In this document: positions 27,975 through 36,354 of the stretch, piece by piece
How the letters are laid out: every line of letters begins with the position of its first letter
Numbering within the stretch: the stretch's first letter is position 1
Source of the DNA: an uncultured Planctomycetaceae bacterium
Lineage (GTDB): Bacteria; Planctomycetota; Planctomycetia; Planctomycetales; Planctomycetaceae
Length of the DNA stretch: 64,000 nt
Assembly: GCA_903871805.1 (NCBI GenBank)
Contig: CAIQIE010000101.1
Location: 62,001 to 126,000 of the forward strand
Reading direction: 5' to 3'
Notes under the pieces: generated by a model
The model's database searches: none
The model's input: only the letters and a program-made list of their open reading frames with translations
What the model was told of the DNA's origin: nothing
Translations under genes and position numbers: made by a program

Positions 27975-28826
27975 TCAGGTGAGAATTTTTCCGCGCAGGT
28001 TTTGCAGAAGAGCGACGGCGTGGCCGATGTCGGCCTTCTGCCTTTCACGATCCTGTGGAATTTCGCGTTCAATGGTCAGTGGGCCGGTATAGCCGATTTC
28101 AAGGAGCGTCCGCAGGTAGCGTTCCATCCCGACATCGCCGTCACCCAGCGGAACTTCCTGTCCCCATCCGGTACCTCGAACATCGATTGGAGCCCATTTT
28201 GCATCCTTGCAGTGAATGCTGCGAACGTACTTGCCCACTTTTTTCAGGGCTTCGATGGGTTCTCCGGTTCCATAGAGAATCATGTTAGCCGGATCGAAAT
28301 TGATAAACAGATTGTCGCGTTGAACGTCATTGATGAACTGCAGCAGGTGATCAGCGGATTCCTGGCCGGTTTCCAGATTCAGTTGCTGTCCGTTGGCCTT
28401 GACGTGGTCCAGCAGATCGCGGGTTGTGGCAATCAGGTTCTTGTAGTTGGCGCTGTTGGTGTCGTGGGGGACGAAACCGATGTGGAGTGCAACGGTTGAG
28501 CAGTTGAGGAGTTTGGTGAAGTCGCTGATTTCCTTCATTTCCTGAACGCGGGCTGCTCGGGTTTCTTCGGGGACCAGTCCCACGGTCCGCGCGGTTGTCG
28601 CGATATCTGCGTAGCTTTCCCCTTCGAAGCCACCGAACACTGCTGTGATCGTAATACCAGCATCAGAACAGCGTTTCAGAAAAGCTGCCGCTGCTGCCGG
28701 ATTGCGAGTTCCTGCATGAGGCGCGTGGACCTGAATAGTAGGAACACCAAGTTCCCGGGCCACGTCCAGATGGACTCCAAGACCCGCGTCAATTGAAGCA
28801 AAAACACCGATTTGCCAGTTTGCCAT
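27975..28826 (-). CDS. sugar phosphate isomerase/epimerase (xylose-isomerase-like TIM barrel)
   Basis: 283 residues from the ATG at 28826, which has an AGGGGGG site just upstream. It shows the AP endonuclease-2/xylose isomerase-like TIM-barrel pattern: ELGVPTIQVHAPHAG, GITITAVFGGFEGESYAD, ALHIGFVPHD, LNLETGQESADHLLQFI (metal-binding Glu), NFDPANMILYGTGEPIEALK and YVRSIHCKDA, ending with GPLTIERE. Members are cytosolic metal-dependent isomerases or epimerases of sugars or inositol derivatives; substrate cannot be assigned. Such genes are numerous in planctomycetes. No sugar-operon neighbour is present. Confidence 0.9.
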   Translation of the reverse strand: MANWQIGVFASIDAGLGVHLDVARELGVPTIQVHAPHAGTRNPAAAAAFLKRCSDAGITITAVFGGFEGESYADIATTARTVGLVPEETRAARVQEMKEISDFTKLLNCSTVALHIGFVPHDTNSANYKNLIATTRDLLDHVKANGQQLNLETGQESADHLLQFINDVQRDNLFINFDPANMILYGTGEPIEALKKVGKYVRSIHCKDAKWAPIDVRGTGWGQEVPLGDGDVGMERYLRTLLEIGYTGPLTIEREIPQDRERQKADIGHAVALLQNLRGKILT

Positions 28827-29054
28827 GAATCCCCCCTGTGGTCGAAATGGAATTTCCACAGTTTATTCAATTCATGTTTGCACGCAAGCGCCGCATACTG
28901 TGGGAAAGTCTGCGGGAACGGAAGAGTCGGGGCCGCGCTGCCTGGGGGCCACGGAAAGAGTGCTGTTCGTGCACCTTGTTGCACAGATGTCGCCGCAGAT
29001 ACACACCCAGCCGGCAAAAACGTCGCGGGGAAATCAGTGGCCAATGCTTCGAGC

Positions 29055-29780
29055 TTATTCCAGCTGTGAATCCCGCTGCTGTTCATGGCGGCGGTAGTCA
29101 TAGATGACCACATAGAACGCAATCAGGTCGTACAGAGAATGAGCCGTGAGTGGAATGAGCAGATTGGGGGTACTGTCGGCGGCGACAAGGGCCGTCAGAT
29201 AAAGTCCCAGGAAGGCAGCGAGCATCGCGTAGACAGGAGTGACGGCATGAGCCAGTCCGAAAAGCAGGTTTGTCACCATCACGGCCAGGACAGGATTCCA
29301 GTCGGAAATCCATGCATACAGAAATCCTCGAAAGAAAATCTCTTCACAGACCCCGGCCAACAGGGCGAGCAATACGAGATCGAGAGGGCGGCACTGAACC
29401 AGAAAGACTCCGATGGTATCTCGAAGAAACTTCCTGATTTGCGTCATGCCTGCGGATGAGGAAAGCATGCAGATGACAAGCAACAACAGCATCGGAATTG
29501 TCGCGGCAAGTCCGAACAGAAAATCCCTGGAGTTCCAGCGCAGCATGGCTGTGGGATCGATTCCGACAATCCAGCCGACGGCGAAGGCCACTGCCAGCAT
29601 TCCACCTTCAAATACTCCGGCGCTGATCAAAAACTGAGCATGCGTTAATTCGTTTTCAGAACGGGAAATCGGCGTGCTCCCTGGTTGATTTTGCGAGGCT
29701 GTCCTGAGGGCTGGTTCTGCCCGGAATGTAACGGATCCTGAAACAAATGACAGGCCTTTACCTGGAACCACATGCCGCAT
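29055..29780 (-). CDS. CPBP family intramembrane glutamic protease
   Basis: About 241 residues from the ATG at 29780. The CPBP/Abi motifs are complete: EEIFFRGFLYA (EExxxR), FGLAHAV (FxxxH) and AHSLYDLIAF (HxxxD-type), embedded in about seven helices. Members are Rce1-like membrane proteases, often with unknown substrates. The frame is open further upstream and includes an attractive zinc-ribbon-like start (FCQNCRQILPADM), but no ATG, GTG or TTG codon in frame lies between that Cys pair and the stop of the upstream gene at 29833; either a rare ATT start is used or the protein starts at 29780. The upstream Usp-like gene ends 52 nt before this start on the same strand. Confidence 0.82.
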   Translation of the reverse strand: MRHVVPGKGLSFVSGSVTFRAEPALRTASQNQPGSTPISRSENELTHAQFLISAGVFEGGMLAVAFAVGWIVGIDPTAMLRWNSRDFLFGLAATIPMLLLLVICMLSSSAGMTQIRKFLRDTIGVFLVQCRPLDLVLLALLAGVCEEIFFRGFLYAWISDWNPVLAVMVTNLLFGLAHAVTPVYAMLAAFLGLYLTALVAADSTPNLLIPLTAHSLYDLIAFYVVIYDYRRHEQQRDSQLE

Positions 29781-29832
29781 GTCGGCCGGGAGAATCTGCC
29801 GACAGTTTTGGCAAAATGATGATCGCCCCGAA

Positions 29833-30747
29833 TCAATTCTGTTGCTGCGGGGAAGAAAAACGTTCCGCGGGAAGCAACAGCACTGAACATTGCGGCGCCC
29901 TGAACAGTGGATGTGTAATTGCCGGCACGCAGGAATTGTCAGCTGGATTTCTTTGCTGCAACAGCACTGGGACCGGACAGTCTTCCAATTGCCGTCTGAT
30001 GGTGTCTTCAAAATCGTTCGAGGGCTCGGTGACCCGGACGCCAAATGGCAGCGTGCGATAGTCACAATTCGCCAGATGGGAATAAATAGTCAGGGCATCC
30101 GGAGTGCGTTCGCCGGGGTCTGCGTCCCTGAATTTTCCGGGGACAAGCCAGAGCCGGGCCTGCAGACTTTTGGCTGTATTCACTGCAGCGAAGATGATTT
30201 CCATTGCGGTCGCATCTGAGGTGACGGGGGCGATGACATCGGTAATTTGATTGGCAGGCGCGATTGCCGGATAGTGTGAAGAATGGTGAAGCCAAAGAAT
30301 TCCCCCGAAGTCTTTCAGGGCGTGCAGCCATGAATTTTCTTCGGGTGTGGATGGAGCCTGAGGGTTTTGGTGGAGATCGAAAGCCAGCATCACGTCGGCA
30401 TGACACATTTCTGAGGCCAGGATTCGGCACCATTCTTCAGTTGTGAACTCTTCGTACTGCGATATGGCAACGCCGACCGCGGCAGCCTGACGTTCAATCA
30501 TGGAGCGAAAGCAACCGCCACTCGGGGGCATGGGCGAATCGGGGAAATCAGGCAGGCACGCGTTTTCCGATGTGGGCGAAGACACTGACGGCAGGATCCC
30601 GGCGACTGCCAAGGGGATACCACGAATTGCGGCCACAAGGGCGGAATTTGCGAAGGCCGGGCTGAGTCCCGGGAAAATGGAATTGCCTGCGGAGACATGG
30701 AACCGGGATAGTTCAAGGCAGACAATGATTCTGCGAATACTCAGCAT
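29833..30747 (-). CDS. hypothetical protein, possible tandem universal-stress-like (Usp) fold
   Basis: 304 residues. The beginning RRIIVCLELSRF and a later QITDVIAPVTSDATAMEIIF followed by AAVNTAKSLQARLWLVPG recall the first beta strand and helix of Usp domains in tandem Usp proteins, but the ATP-binding Gly motif (GxxGxxS) is not clear in either half. The centre has a block MIERQAAAVGVAISQYEEFT with a Trp-rich segment ENSWLHALKDFGGILWLHHS. I do not recognise a definite family; the Usp suggestion is weak. Same strand as, and ending just before, the CPBP protease gene, so the two are probably cotranscribed. Confidence 0.55.
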   Translation of the reverse strand: MLSIRRIIVCLELSRFHVSAGNSIFPGLSPAFANSALVAAIRGIPLAVAGILPSVSSPTSENACLPDFPDSPMPPSGGCFRSMIERQAAAVGVAISQYEEFTTEEWCRILASEMCHADVMLAFDLHQNPQAPSTPEENSWLHALKDFGGILWLHHSSHYPAIAPANQITDVIAPVTSDATAMEIIFAAVNTAKSLQARLWLVPGKFRDADPGERTPDALTIYSHLANCDYRTLPFGVRVTEPSNDFEDTIRRQLEDCPVPVLLQQRNPADNSCVPAITHPLFRAPQCSVLLLPAERFSSPQQQN

Positions 30748-30950
30748 AGCGATGCACTTCCGAGTCTCTCTGATTTGACAACATATGATGCAAAACCGGC
30801 ATTATGGTCGGTACAGGCAGAGAATTCATGCAGGAAGCGGAAGAATTCTGAAGGCTGCAGTGATCCCCGTGTTCCACATCACTGGTATCCGGCAGACAAG
30901 GCTCTATGATTCAGAAAAGAAGTTTCTGGTTTCTCAGGAAATAGTCGGGA

Positions 30951-32468
30951 ATGGCGTTACTTTACCTGTTTCTGGCAGTACTACTGGTGCTGCTGAATGG
31001 ATTTTTTGTTCTGGCAGAGTTTGCTGCTGTCAAGATGCGGCCGTCCCGGGTTCGTGAACTGCTGGACGACGGAGTTCGCGGTGCCTCTGCGGCGAAGCAC
31101 GTGCAGGACCATCTGGACGAGTACCTGTCGGTCTGCCAGGTCGGGATTACGTTCACTTCAATTGGCCTGGGCTTCGTGGGAGAACCCGCAGTTGTTCGCC
31201 TGATTGAACCGGCGTTGTTATGGACAAGACTGTTCGTCAATAACAATCCAGCCACGGTGCTGTCATCGCATGCGGTGGCCTTTGTCATCAGTTACGCGAT
31301 TGTCAGCTACGCACATATCCTGATTGGGGAATTGGTTCCCAAATCGATGGCGATTCGTCGAACGGACCGGGTTTCGCTGCTGACAGCGCCGTTGTTGCGG
31401 ATCTTCCTGACCTTGTTTGCATTGCCATTGTGGGTACTGAACGGGTCGGCGAATTATCTGCTGAACCTGATGGGGCTGGGAAAATCCAGAGGCCATGAAA
31501 CGCATAGCGAGGACGAACTGCGGATTCTGCTCAACCAGTCGCAGTCGACTGGCTCAATGAGTTTTCGAAGGCTGCTGTTTCTGGAGAACGTGTTTGATCT
31601 TGGCGAATTGCTTGTGAGAGATGCGATGCGTCCCCGCTCACAGGTTCGCTGCATGAGCACGTTAGATTCGATTGACGAGAATCTGCAGACCGCGAGGCGT
31701 TATCGATTCAGTCGTTATCCGCTGATTGACGGTGAAGAAATGCCGTCAGGCTTTGTACATCTGAAGGACCTTTTCCTTGCCGGAGGTTCCAGCAGCAATC
31801 TAAAAACTCTGCTTCGACCGGTCATTGTCACGGATGAAACGGCGGGGCTGGAGGCGGTGCTTGCAGAAATGCAAAAAAAGCGATGCCACGTCGCCCTTGT
31901 CCGGGACGCTCGAGGAACATGGTCAGGCTTTCTGACACTGGAAGATGTCATTGAGGAGATTGTGGGAACGATTCGGGATGAATTTGAAGATGAAGAGACC
32001 GTAAATCTGGCTGACGCCATCACAGAAGATCGAATTCAGCTGGATGTGGAAGCAGACAGCACGATTGAAGCAGTGCGGACCGCCCTGATGAAGCTCAGTC
32101 TGGATTCCCTGCCGATTCCAAGGGATGAAGTGCTTCGCGGAGTGGAAGAGCGTGAGCGGCTGATTGAAACCTACCTTGGCAGGCACCTTGGCATGCCCCA
32201 TGCGCGTCTGCATGGTCTGCAAAAACCAATCGTGCTGTTTATTCGATCTTCCAACGGGATTCCGTATCGTGGAACGACCGAGCGGGCGCACATGCTGTTT
32301 GTGCTTCTCACGCCCTCCGGACAGCCTCGAGTTCATCAGAGACTGCAATCGATTGTGGCCACGCTGCTGGATGAAAGTGAATTTATTCCGGAACGCCTGC
32401 GAACAGCATCCACGTCCTCTGAAGTGCTGGAAATCCTGCGAACAGGCGAACAGGCGACTCTGGATTAA
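30951..32468 (+). CDS. CNNM/CorC-type (TlyC, DUF21-CBS) protein fused to a PTS EIIA(Ntr)-like domain
   Basis: 505 residues. Residues 1-185 are the DUF21 transmembrane domain (LYLFLAVLLVLLNGFFVLAE; QVGITFTSIGLGFVGEP; IGELVPKSMAI). Residues 205-345 are a CBS pair (VRDAMRPRSQVRCMSTLDSI; VALVRDARGTWSGFLTLEDV followed by EEIVGTIRDEF). Instead of the usual CorC_HlyC domain, residues about 365-500 show the pattern of a PtsN/EIIA-Ntr domain: ERERLIETYLG, GMPHARL with His417 at the phospho-acceptor position, IVLFIRSSNGIPY, AHMLFVLLTPSGQPRVHQ and an ATLLDESEFIPERL tail. CNNM proteins transport or regulate Mg2+/Co2+; EIIA-Ntr is phosphorylated by the PTS and controls K+ and N metabolism in other bacteria. 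The fusion suggests PTS-dependent control of ion transport. Confidence 0.88.
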   Translation: MALLYLFLAVLLVLLNGFFVLAEFAAVKMRPSRVRELLDDGVRGASAAKHVQDHLDEYLSVCQVGITFTSIGLGFVGEPAVVRLIEPALLWTRLFVNNNPATVLSSHAVAFVISYAIVSYAHILIGELVPKSMAIRRTDRVSLLTAPLLRIFLTLFALPLWVLNGSANYLLNLMGLGKSRGHETHSEDELRILLNQSQSTGSMSFRRLLFLENVFDLGELLVRDAMRPRSQVRCMSTLDSIDENLQTARRYRFSRYPLIDGEEMPSGFVHLKDLFLAGGSSSNLKTLLRPVIVTDETAGLEAVLAEMQKKRCHVALVRDARGTWSGFLTLEDVIEEIVGTIRDEFEDEETVNLADAITEDRIQLDVEADSTIEAVRTALMKLSLDSLPIPRDEVLRGVEERERLIETYLGRHLGMPHARLHGLQKPIVLFIRSSNGIPYRGTTERAHMLFVLLTPSGQPRVHQRLQSIVATLLDESEFIPERLRTASTSSEVLEILRTGEQATLD

Positions 32469-32946
32469 GCCGCCCGCAAGTGTTCGTGCTGCAGGCACCT
32501 GACCGAGATCCAGGGCAACTTCGGGAGGAATTTGCGGAGCTGTGGGACTGAACCAGGTGCATTCCCCTGTTTTCGCCGGTATGATTTCCACGAATCTTCG
32601 GGATTTCGCGAATCCGTTTTTAAACAGTCGGGCGTTTTTCGGAAGATCGGAAAACAAACACTCGATTGAAAGCTCTGAAGCATGACAGCAGCATGCCTGA
32701 AGGCGGCTCTCGTTCAGGTAGCTGTTTGCAGACGCAGCAGGAAATCCAACTCTCCTTTAAAGTTCGTCCCGACTACAAAAGCCCCCGGGCTAAAGACGTT
32801 GTCGCAGGCCAACGGAATAAGGAAGCTGCTGATGATGATGTATTGGGGTGCTGATATGCTGTCACTGGACCAGTTGATGAAGGTCCGCCGTAATCAGGGA
32901 ACATGCGTGGGCTACAACGACATTGTTTGTCACGGGATACGGGATC
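32469..32946. other. intergenic region, no convincing gene
   Basis: 478 bp before the second PSD1 gene. A frame of 113 codons (32682-33023, plus) lacks family likeness and overlaps the next gene. No RNA or repeat recognised. Confidence 0.45.
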
Positions 32947-35844
32947 ATGAGAAGTTTCCGGTCAGCCATTCTGATGTCATTCTGCATTTGGGGACGGATT
33001 GGTACAGAGTACTGCGCAGGTGACGAGACATCCGCGTTGAAGGAAAAACCTGCGCTGGACTCTGCAAAGATCGACTTTTTCGAACAGAAGATTCGACCGG
33101 TCCTTGTTCAGCACTGTTATTCCTGCCACGCCACGGATGCGAAGGAAATTCGAGGCGGGCTTGTGCTGGATTCACGGGAAGGCCTGCGCATTGGGGGTGA
33201 TTCCGGTCCGGCGGTGGTCGAGGGACATCCTGAAGACAGCGAACTGCTGCGAGCGCTGAAGCACGAATCCGTTCAGATGCCTCCGGATCAAAAACTTTCG
33301 GACGCCGTCATTCGGGATTTTGAAAGATGGATTCGCGACGGAGCGAGTGATCCGCGAACGGGCAGCGTCGCCGTCCGCCGCGGACACATTGACGTGGAAC
33401 TGGGGCGGAAGTTCTGGTCCTTTCAGCCAATCAGCAAAGTGGTCGTTCCCAACGCAGGCGAGGGATGGGTTCGCAACGAAGTGGATCACTTTATTGCCGC
33501 CGGCCATCGTGCAGCGGGCGTCTCAATGCCCCCGCAGGATGCCTCGCCTGAAGTGATATTAAAACGTCTGTACCTAACCCTGACAGGTCTGCTTCCATCA
33601 CCACAAGAGCAGCGGGACTTCGCGACACACTATGCTCAGTCGCCTGATACAGCAATTCCGGAGGTGGTGGATCGGCTGCTGAATTCACCGCGTTATGGTG
33701 AGCGATGGGGACGGCACTGGCTGGACGTCGTTCGCTTTGCAGAGTCCACGGGTGGCGGCCGCAGCATGATGTTTCCGGACGCATGGCGATTTCGCGATTA
33801 TGTGATTCGGTCATTTCAGAATGACAGACCGTTTCCTGAATTGATTCGTGAACATCTGGCTGGTGATCTGCTGGCTGGTGCTTCAGATGCGCAGCATGAC
33901 GAACAGCTGATTGGCGCTGGTTATCTGATGCTGGGGGCAATCAACTATGAAGAACAGGATAAAGAACAGCTGAGAATGGATGTGGTGGATGAACAGATCG
34001 ATTCCATGGGACGCACCTTCCTTGGAATGACACTGGGCTGTGCTCGCTGCCATGATCACAAGTTCGACCCCATACCGACTGCGGATTACTACGCGCTCGC
34101 CGGCATTTTTCGCAGTACCAGATCATTAACACCGGGCAATGTCTGCGGCTGGGTGACAAAGCCACTACGGCAGGGGGCGGATCAGGCGGCGATCGAGGCA
34201 TGGGCCGCTCGTGACAAAGAACTGGAACAACAGATCGCAGAGTTGAAGAAAAAGCCGCGGGCAAACGAATCCGTTCAGGGCAGGGCTTTCAATAAACTTC
34301 CAGGAATCGTCGTCGATGACAGCGACGCGGTACTTGACGGTGAGTGGACGCCGTCCATGTTCCAACCTCCCTTTATCGGAGAAGGATACCGACACAGTGG
34401 CATGCCACGGAAAGGATTGACCGCAACCTATGCTGTCAGAATCCCTGCCGATGACGAATACCTTGTGCGGATGGTCGTCAATCATGGCGGCAGTCGTTCA
34501 GAGCAGGTCCCCGTGGTAATTTTTCATGCCGATGGCGAAACACAACTGCTGGTCAATCAAAAAGTGACACCACCCGGTGATGGTGTCTTTGCAGAACTCG
34601 GACGGTTTCGTTTTGAAGCATCTGCCACCGCCAAAGTCATTATCAAAGCATCCGATGCTGCTCCCGGGCATGTCATTATCGATGCGATTCACTTTCTCCC
34701 CACATCCCAGGTGTCCGACCTGAGACGGGGGGAAGCCCTCGCGACTGCCGTGAATCGTCCGGTGCCTGCCGGGGATTCGCTGAAAGCAGCAGAGGATCTT
34801 CGGAAGGAACATGCAAAGAAGAAGCCGATCCTGCCGGTCGCGATGTGTGTCAATGACGAAACGGAAGTGGGAGACTGGCATCTGCATATCCGCGGTGAAA
34901 TCCGGAATCCGGGTCCGATTGTGCCACGTGGGTTTCTGCAGGTCGCAACTCAGGGAAGCATGGCCCGGCAACTCAGTCCCGCAGGAAAATCCTCCAGTGG
35001 ACGACTGGAACTGGCCGAGTGGATCGCTTCATCAGAAAATCCTCTGACAGCTCGTGTATGGGTTAACCGGCTCTGGTTGCATGTGATGGGCGCCGGGATT
35101 GTCCGGACCCCCGATAATTTCGGTCAGACGGGCCAGAAACCCACGCACCCCGAACTGCTGGACTACCTTGCATGGACACTGATTCATGCGGATCAGTGGT
35201 CGACAAAAGCTATGCTCCGGAGACTCTGCACATCCCGCACGTTTCGGATGTCTTCGATCGCAGCGTCTGGCCAGGAAACGTCGGATCCGGAAAATCATTG
35301 TTGGACGCACAGCGTTCGAAGACGCCTTGACGCAGAGAGTCTCAGAGACTGCATGCTTCAGACCTCGGGACGTCTGGACCTGTCAGTTACCGGCGGACTG
35401 CGCATCGCAAAACTGTCAACGTATGACAATGAGTACCGGCATGAAGAACATCCGATGAACTGCCGAAGCATCTTCGTTCCGGTCTTCCGAAACACGATGC
35501 TGGATCTGTTCGAGATCTTTGATGCGGCAAACCCAAATTCTGTCACGGGCATAAGAACGCAGAGCAATCGTCCCGCTCAGGCGCTGTACATGATGAACAG
35601 TCCCTTTGTGGTGGAACAGTCCAGACATGCCGCCGAATATTTCCTCGGCCAGCAAGAACTGGACAAGCTGACAATCGAACAGCAGGTGCAGCTTGCTGTT
35701 CGATCAGTGTTGTGTCGTCAGGCTGCAGACGCGGAGATCCAGTTGCTGTGTGATCATGTTCGCAGCAATCCGGAGTCTGCGGATCTCTGGGCAACCGTCT
35801 TTCACGCACTTTATTCCAGTATTGATTTTCGCTACATCCATTAA
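32947..35844 (+). CDS. PSD1 / DUF1549-DUF1553 protein with cytochrome c head and golvesin-like module
   Basis: About 965 residues from the ATG at 32947; an in-frame ATG lies 8 codons upstream. Signal-like N terminus, then the PSCyt1 domain with heme motif CYSCHA and SVQMPPDQKLSD. DUF1549: RYGERWGRHWLDVVRFAEST and GCARCHDHKFDPIP. Middle part about 451-588 resembles a golvesin/carbohydrate-binding beta-sandwich (VVDDSDAVLDGEWTPS, GEGYRHSGMPRKGLTATYAV, VIIKASDAAPGHVIIDAIHF). DUF1553: PLTARVWVNRLWLHVMGAGI and RTQSNRPAQALYMMNSPFV. Expected to be exported and to bind heme covalently. No DUF1501 gene lies next to it. The next gene is a DUF2237 protein 41 bp downstream. Confidence 0.92.
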   Translation: MRSFRSAILMSFCIWGRIGTEYCAGDETSALKEKPALDSAKIDFFEQKIRPVLVQHCYSCHATDAKEIRGGLVLDSREGLRIGGDSGPAVVEGHPEDSELLRALKHESVQMPPDQKLSDAVIRDFERWIRDGASDPRTGSVAVRRGHIDVELGRKFWSFQPISKVVVPNAGEGWVRNEVDHFIAAGHRAAGVSMPPQDASPEVILKRLYLTLTGLLPSPQEQRDFATHYAQSPDTAIPEVVDRLLNSPRYGERWGRHWLDVVRFAESTGGGRSMMFPDAWRFRDYVIRSFQNDRPFPELIREHLAGDLLAGASDAQHDEQLIGAGYLMLGAINYEEQDKEQLRMDVVDEQIDSMGRTFLGMTLGCARCHDHKFDPIPTADYYALAGIFRSTRSLTPGNVCGWVTKPLRQGADQAAIEAWAARDKELEQQIAELKKKPRANESVQGRAFNKLPGIVVDDSDAVLDGEWTPSMFQPPFIGEGYRHSGMPRKGLTATYAVRIPADDEYLVRMVVNHGGSRSEQVPVVIFHADGETQLLVNQKVTPPGDGVFAELGRFRFEASATAKVIIKASDAAPGHVIIDAIHFLPTSQVSDLRRGEALATAVNRPVPAGDSLKAAEDLRKEHAKKKPILPVAMCVNDETEVGDWHLHIRGEIRNPGPIVPRGFLQVATQGSMARQLSPAGKSSSGRLELAEWIASSENPLTARVWVNRLWLHVMGAGIVRTPDNFGQTGQKPTHPELLDYLAWTLIHADQWSTKAMLRRLCTSRTFRMSSIAASGQETSDPENHCWTHSVRRRLDAESLRDCMLQTSGRLDLSVTGGLRIAKLSTYDNEYRHEEHPMNCRSIFVPVFRNTMLDLFEIFDAANPNSVTGIRTQSNRPAQALYMMNSPFVVEQSRHAAEYFLGQQELDKLTIEQQVQLAVRSVLCRQAADAEIQLLCDHVRSNPESADLWATVFHALYSSIDFRYIH

Positions 35845-35885
35845 TCCGGGTTCCAACTACGGTATCTCTGTAACAGGCTGAAAAT

Positions 35886-36281
35886 ATGGCAAAGAATGTC
35901 TTTGGTGGTGACCTGCTGGCGTGTTCTGAAGATCCGATGACCGGATTCTTTCGCAATGGCAAATGCGAGACCTGCGGAGAAGACACTGGCATGCACACAG
36001 TGTGTGCTGAAATGACAGCAGAATTCCTCGCATTTTCAAAGGCGGCTGGAAACGACCTGTCCACACCGATGCCTATGTATCGATTTCCAGGCCTGAAGCC
36101 CGGAGATCGCTGGTGCCTCTGTCTGCCACGCTGGTTGCAGGCCCTTGAAGCCGGGGCCGCTCCAAGGCTTTATCTGAAGGCCACACATATCTCTGCGATA
36201 GAACATATCTCCATGGATGTGATGCTGGAATACGCCGTGGATGCTGACGACTATGTACCCGACGAGCCGATGGATGATTAA
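35886..36281 (+). CDS. DUF2237 family protein
   Basis: 131 residues covering the whole family: NVFGGDLLACSEDPMTGFFR, GKCETCGEDTGMHTVCAEMT, AEFLAFSKAAGNDLSTP and FPGLKPGDRWCLCLPRWLQA. Five Cys residues and a conserved GxHTVCA block are characteristic; the function is unknown. No signal peptide; probably cytosolic. It follows the PSD1 gene by 41 bp, a spacing compatible with a shared transcript. Confidence 0.92.
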   Translation: MAKNVFGGDLLACSEDPMTGFFRNGKCETCGEDTGMHTVCAEMTAEFLAFSKAAGNDLSTPMPMYRFPGLKPGDRWCLCLPRWLQALEAGAAPRLYLKATHISAIEHISMDVMLEYAVDADDYVPDEPMDD

Positions 36282-36354
36282 TCCCCCACCTGCCTGTTAT
36301 CCTGTCTTACGATTGACGTTTTAACTGTCCTCTGTTCTGAAACGAACTGCTGTC

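Noticed and set aside
32682..33023. 113-codon plus-strand frame before the second PSD1 gene
   Set aside because: Overlaps the PSD1 signal peptide region, no recognisable domain, poor start context.
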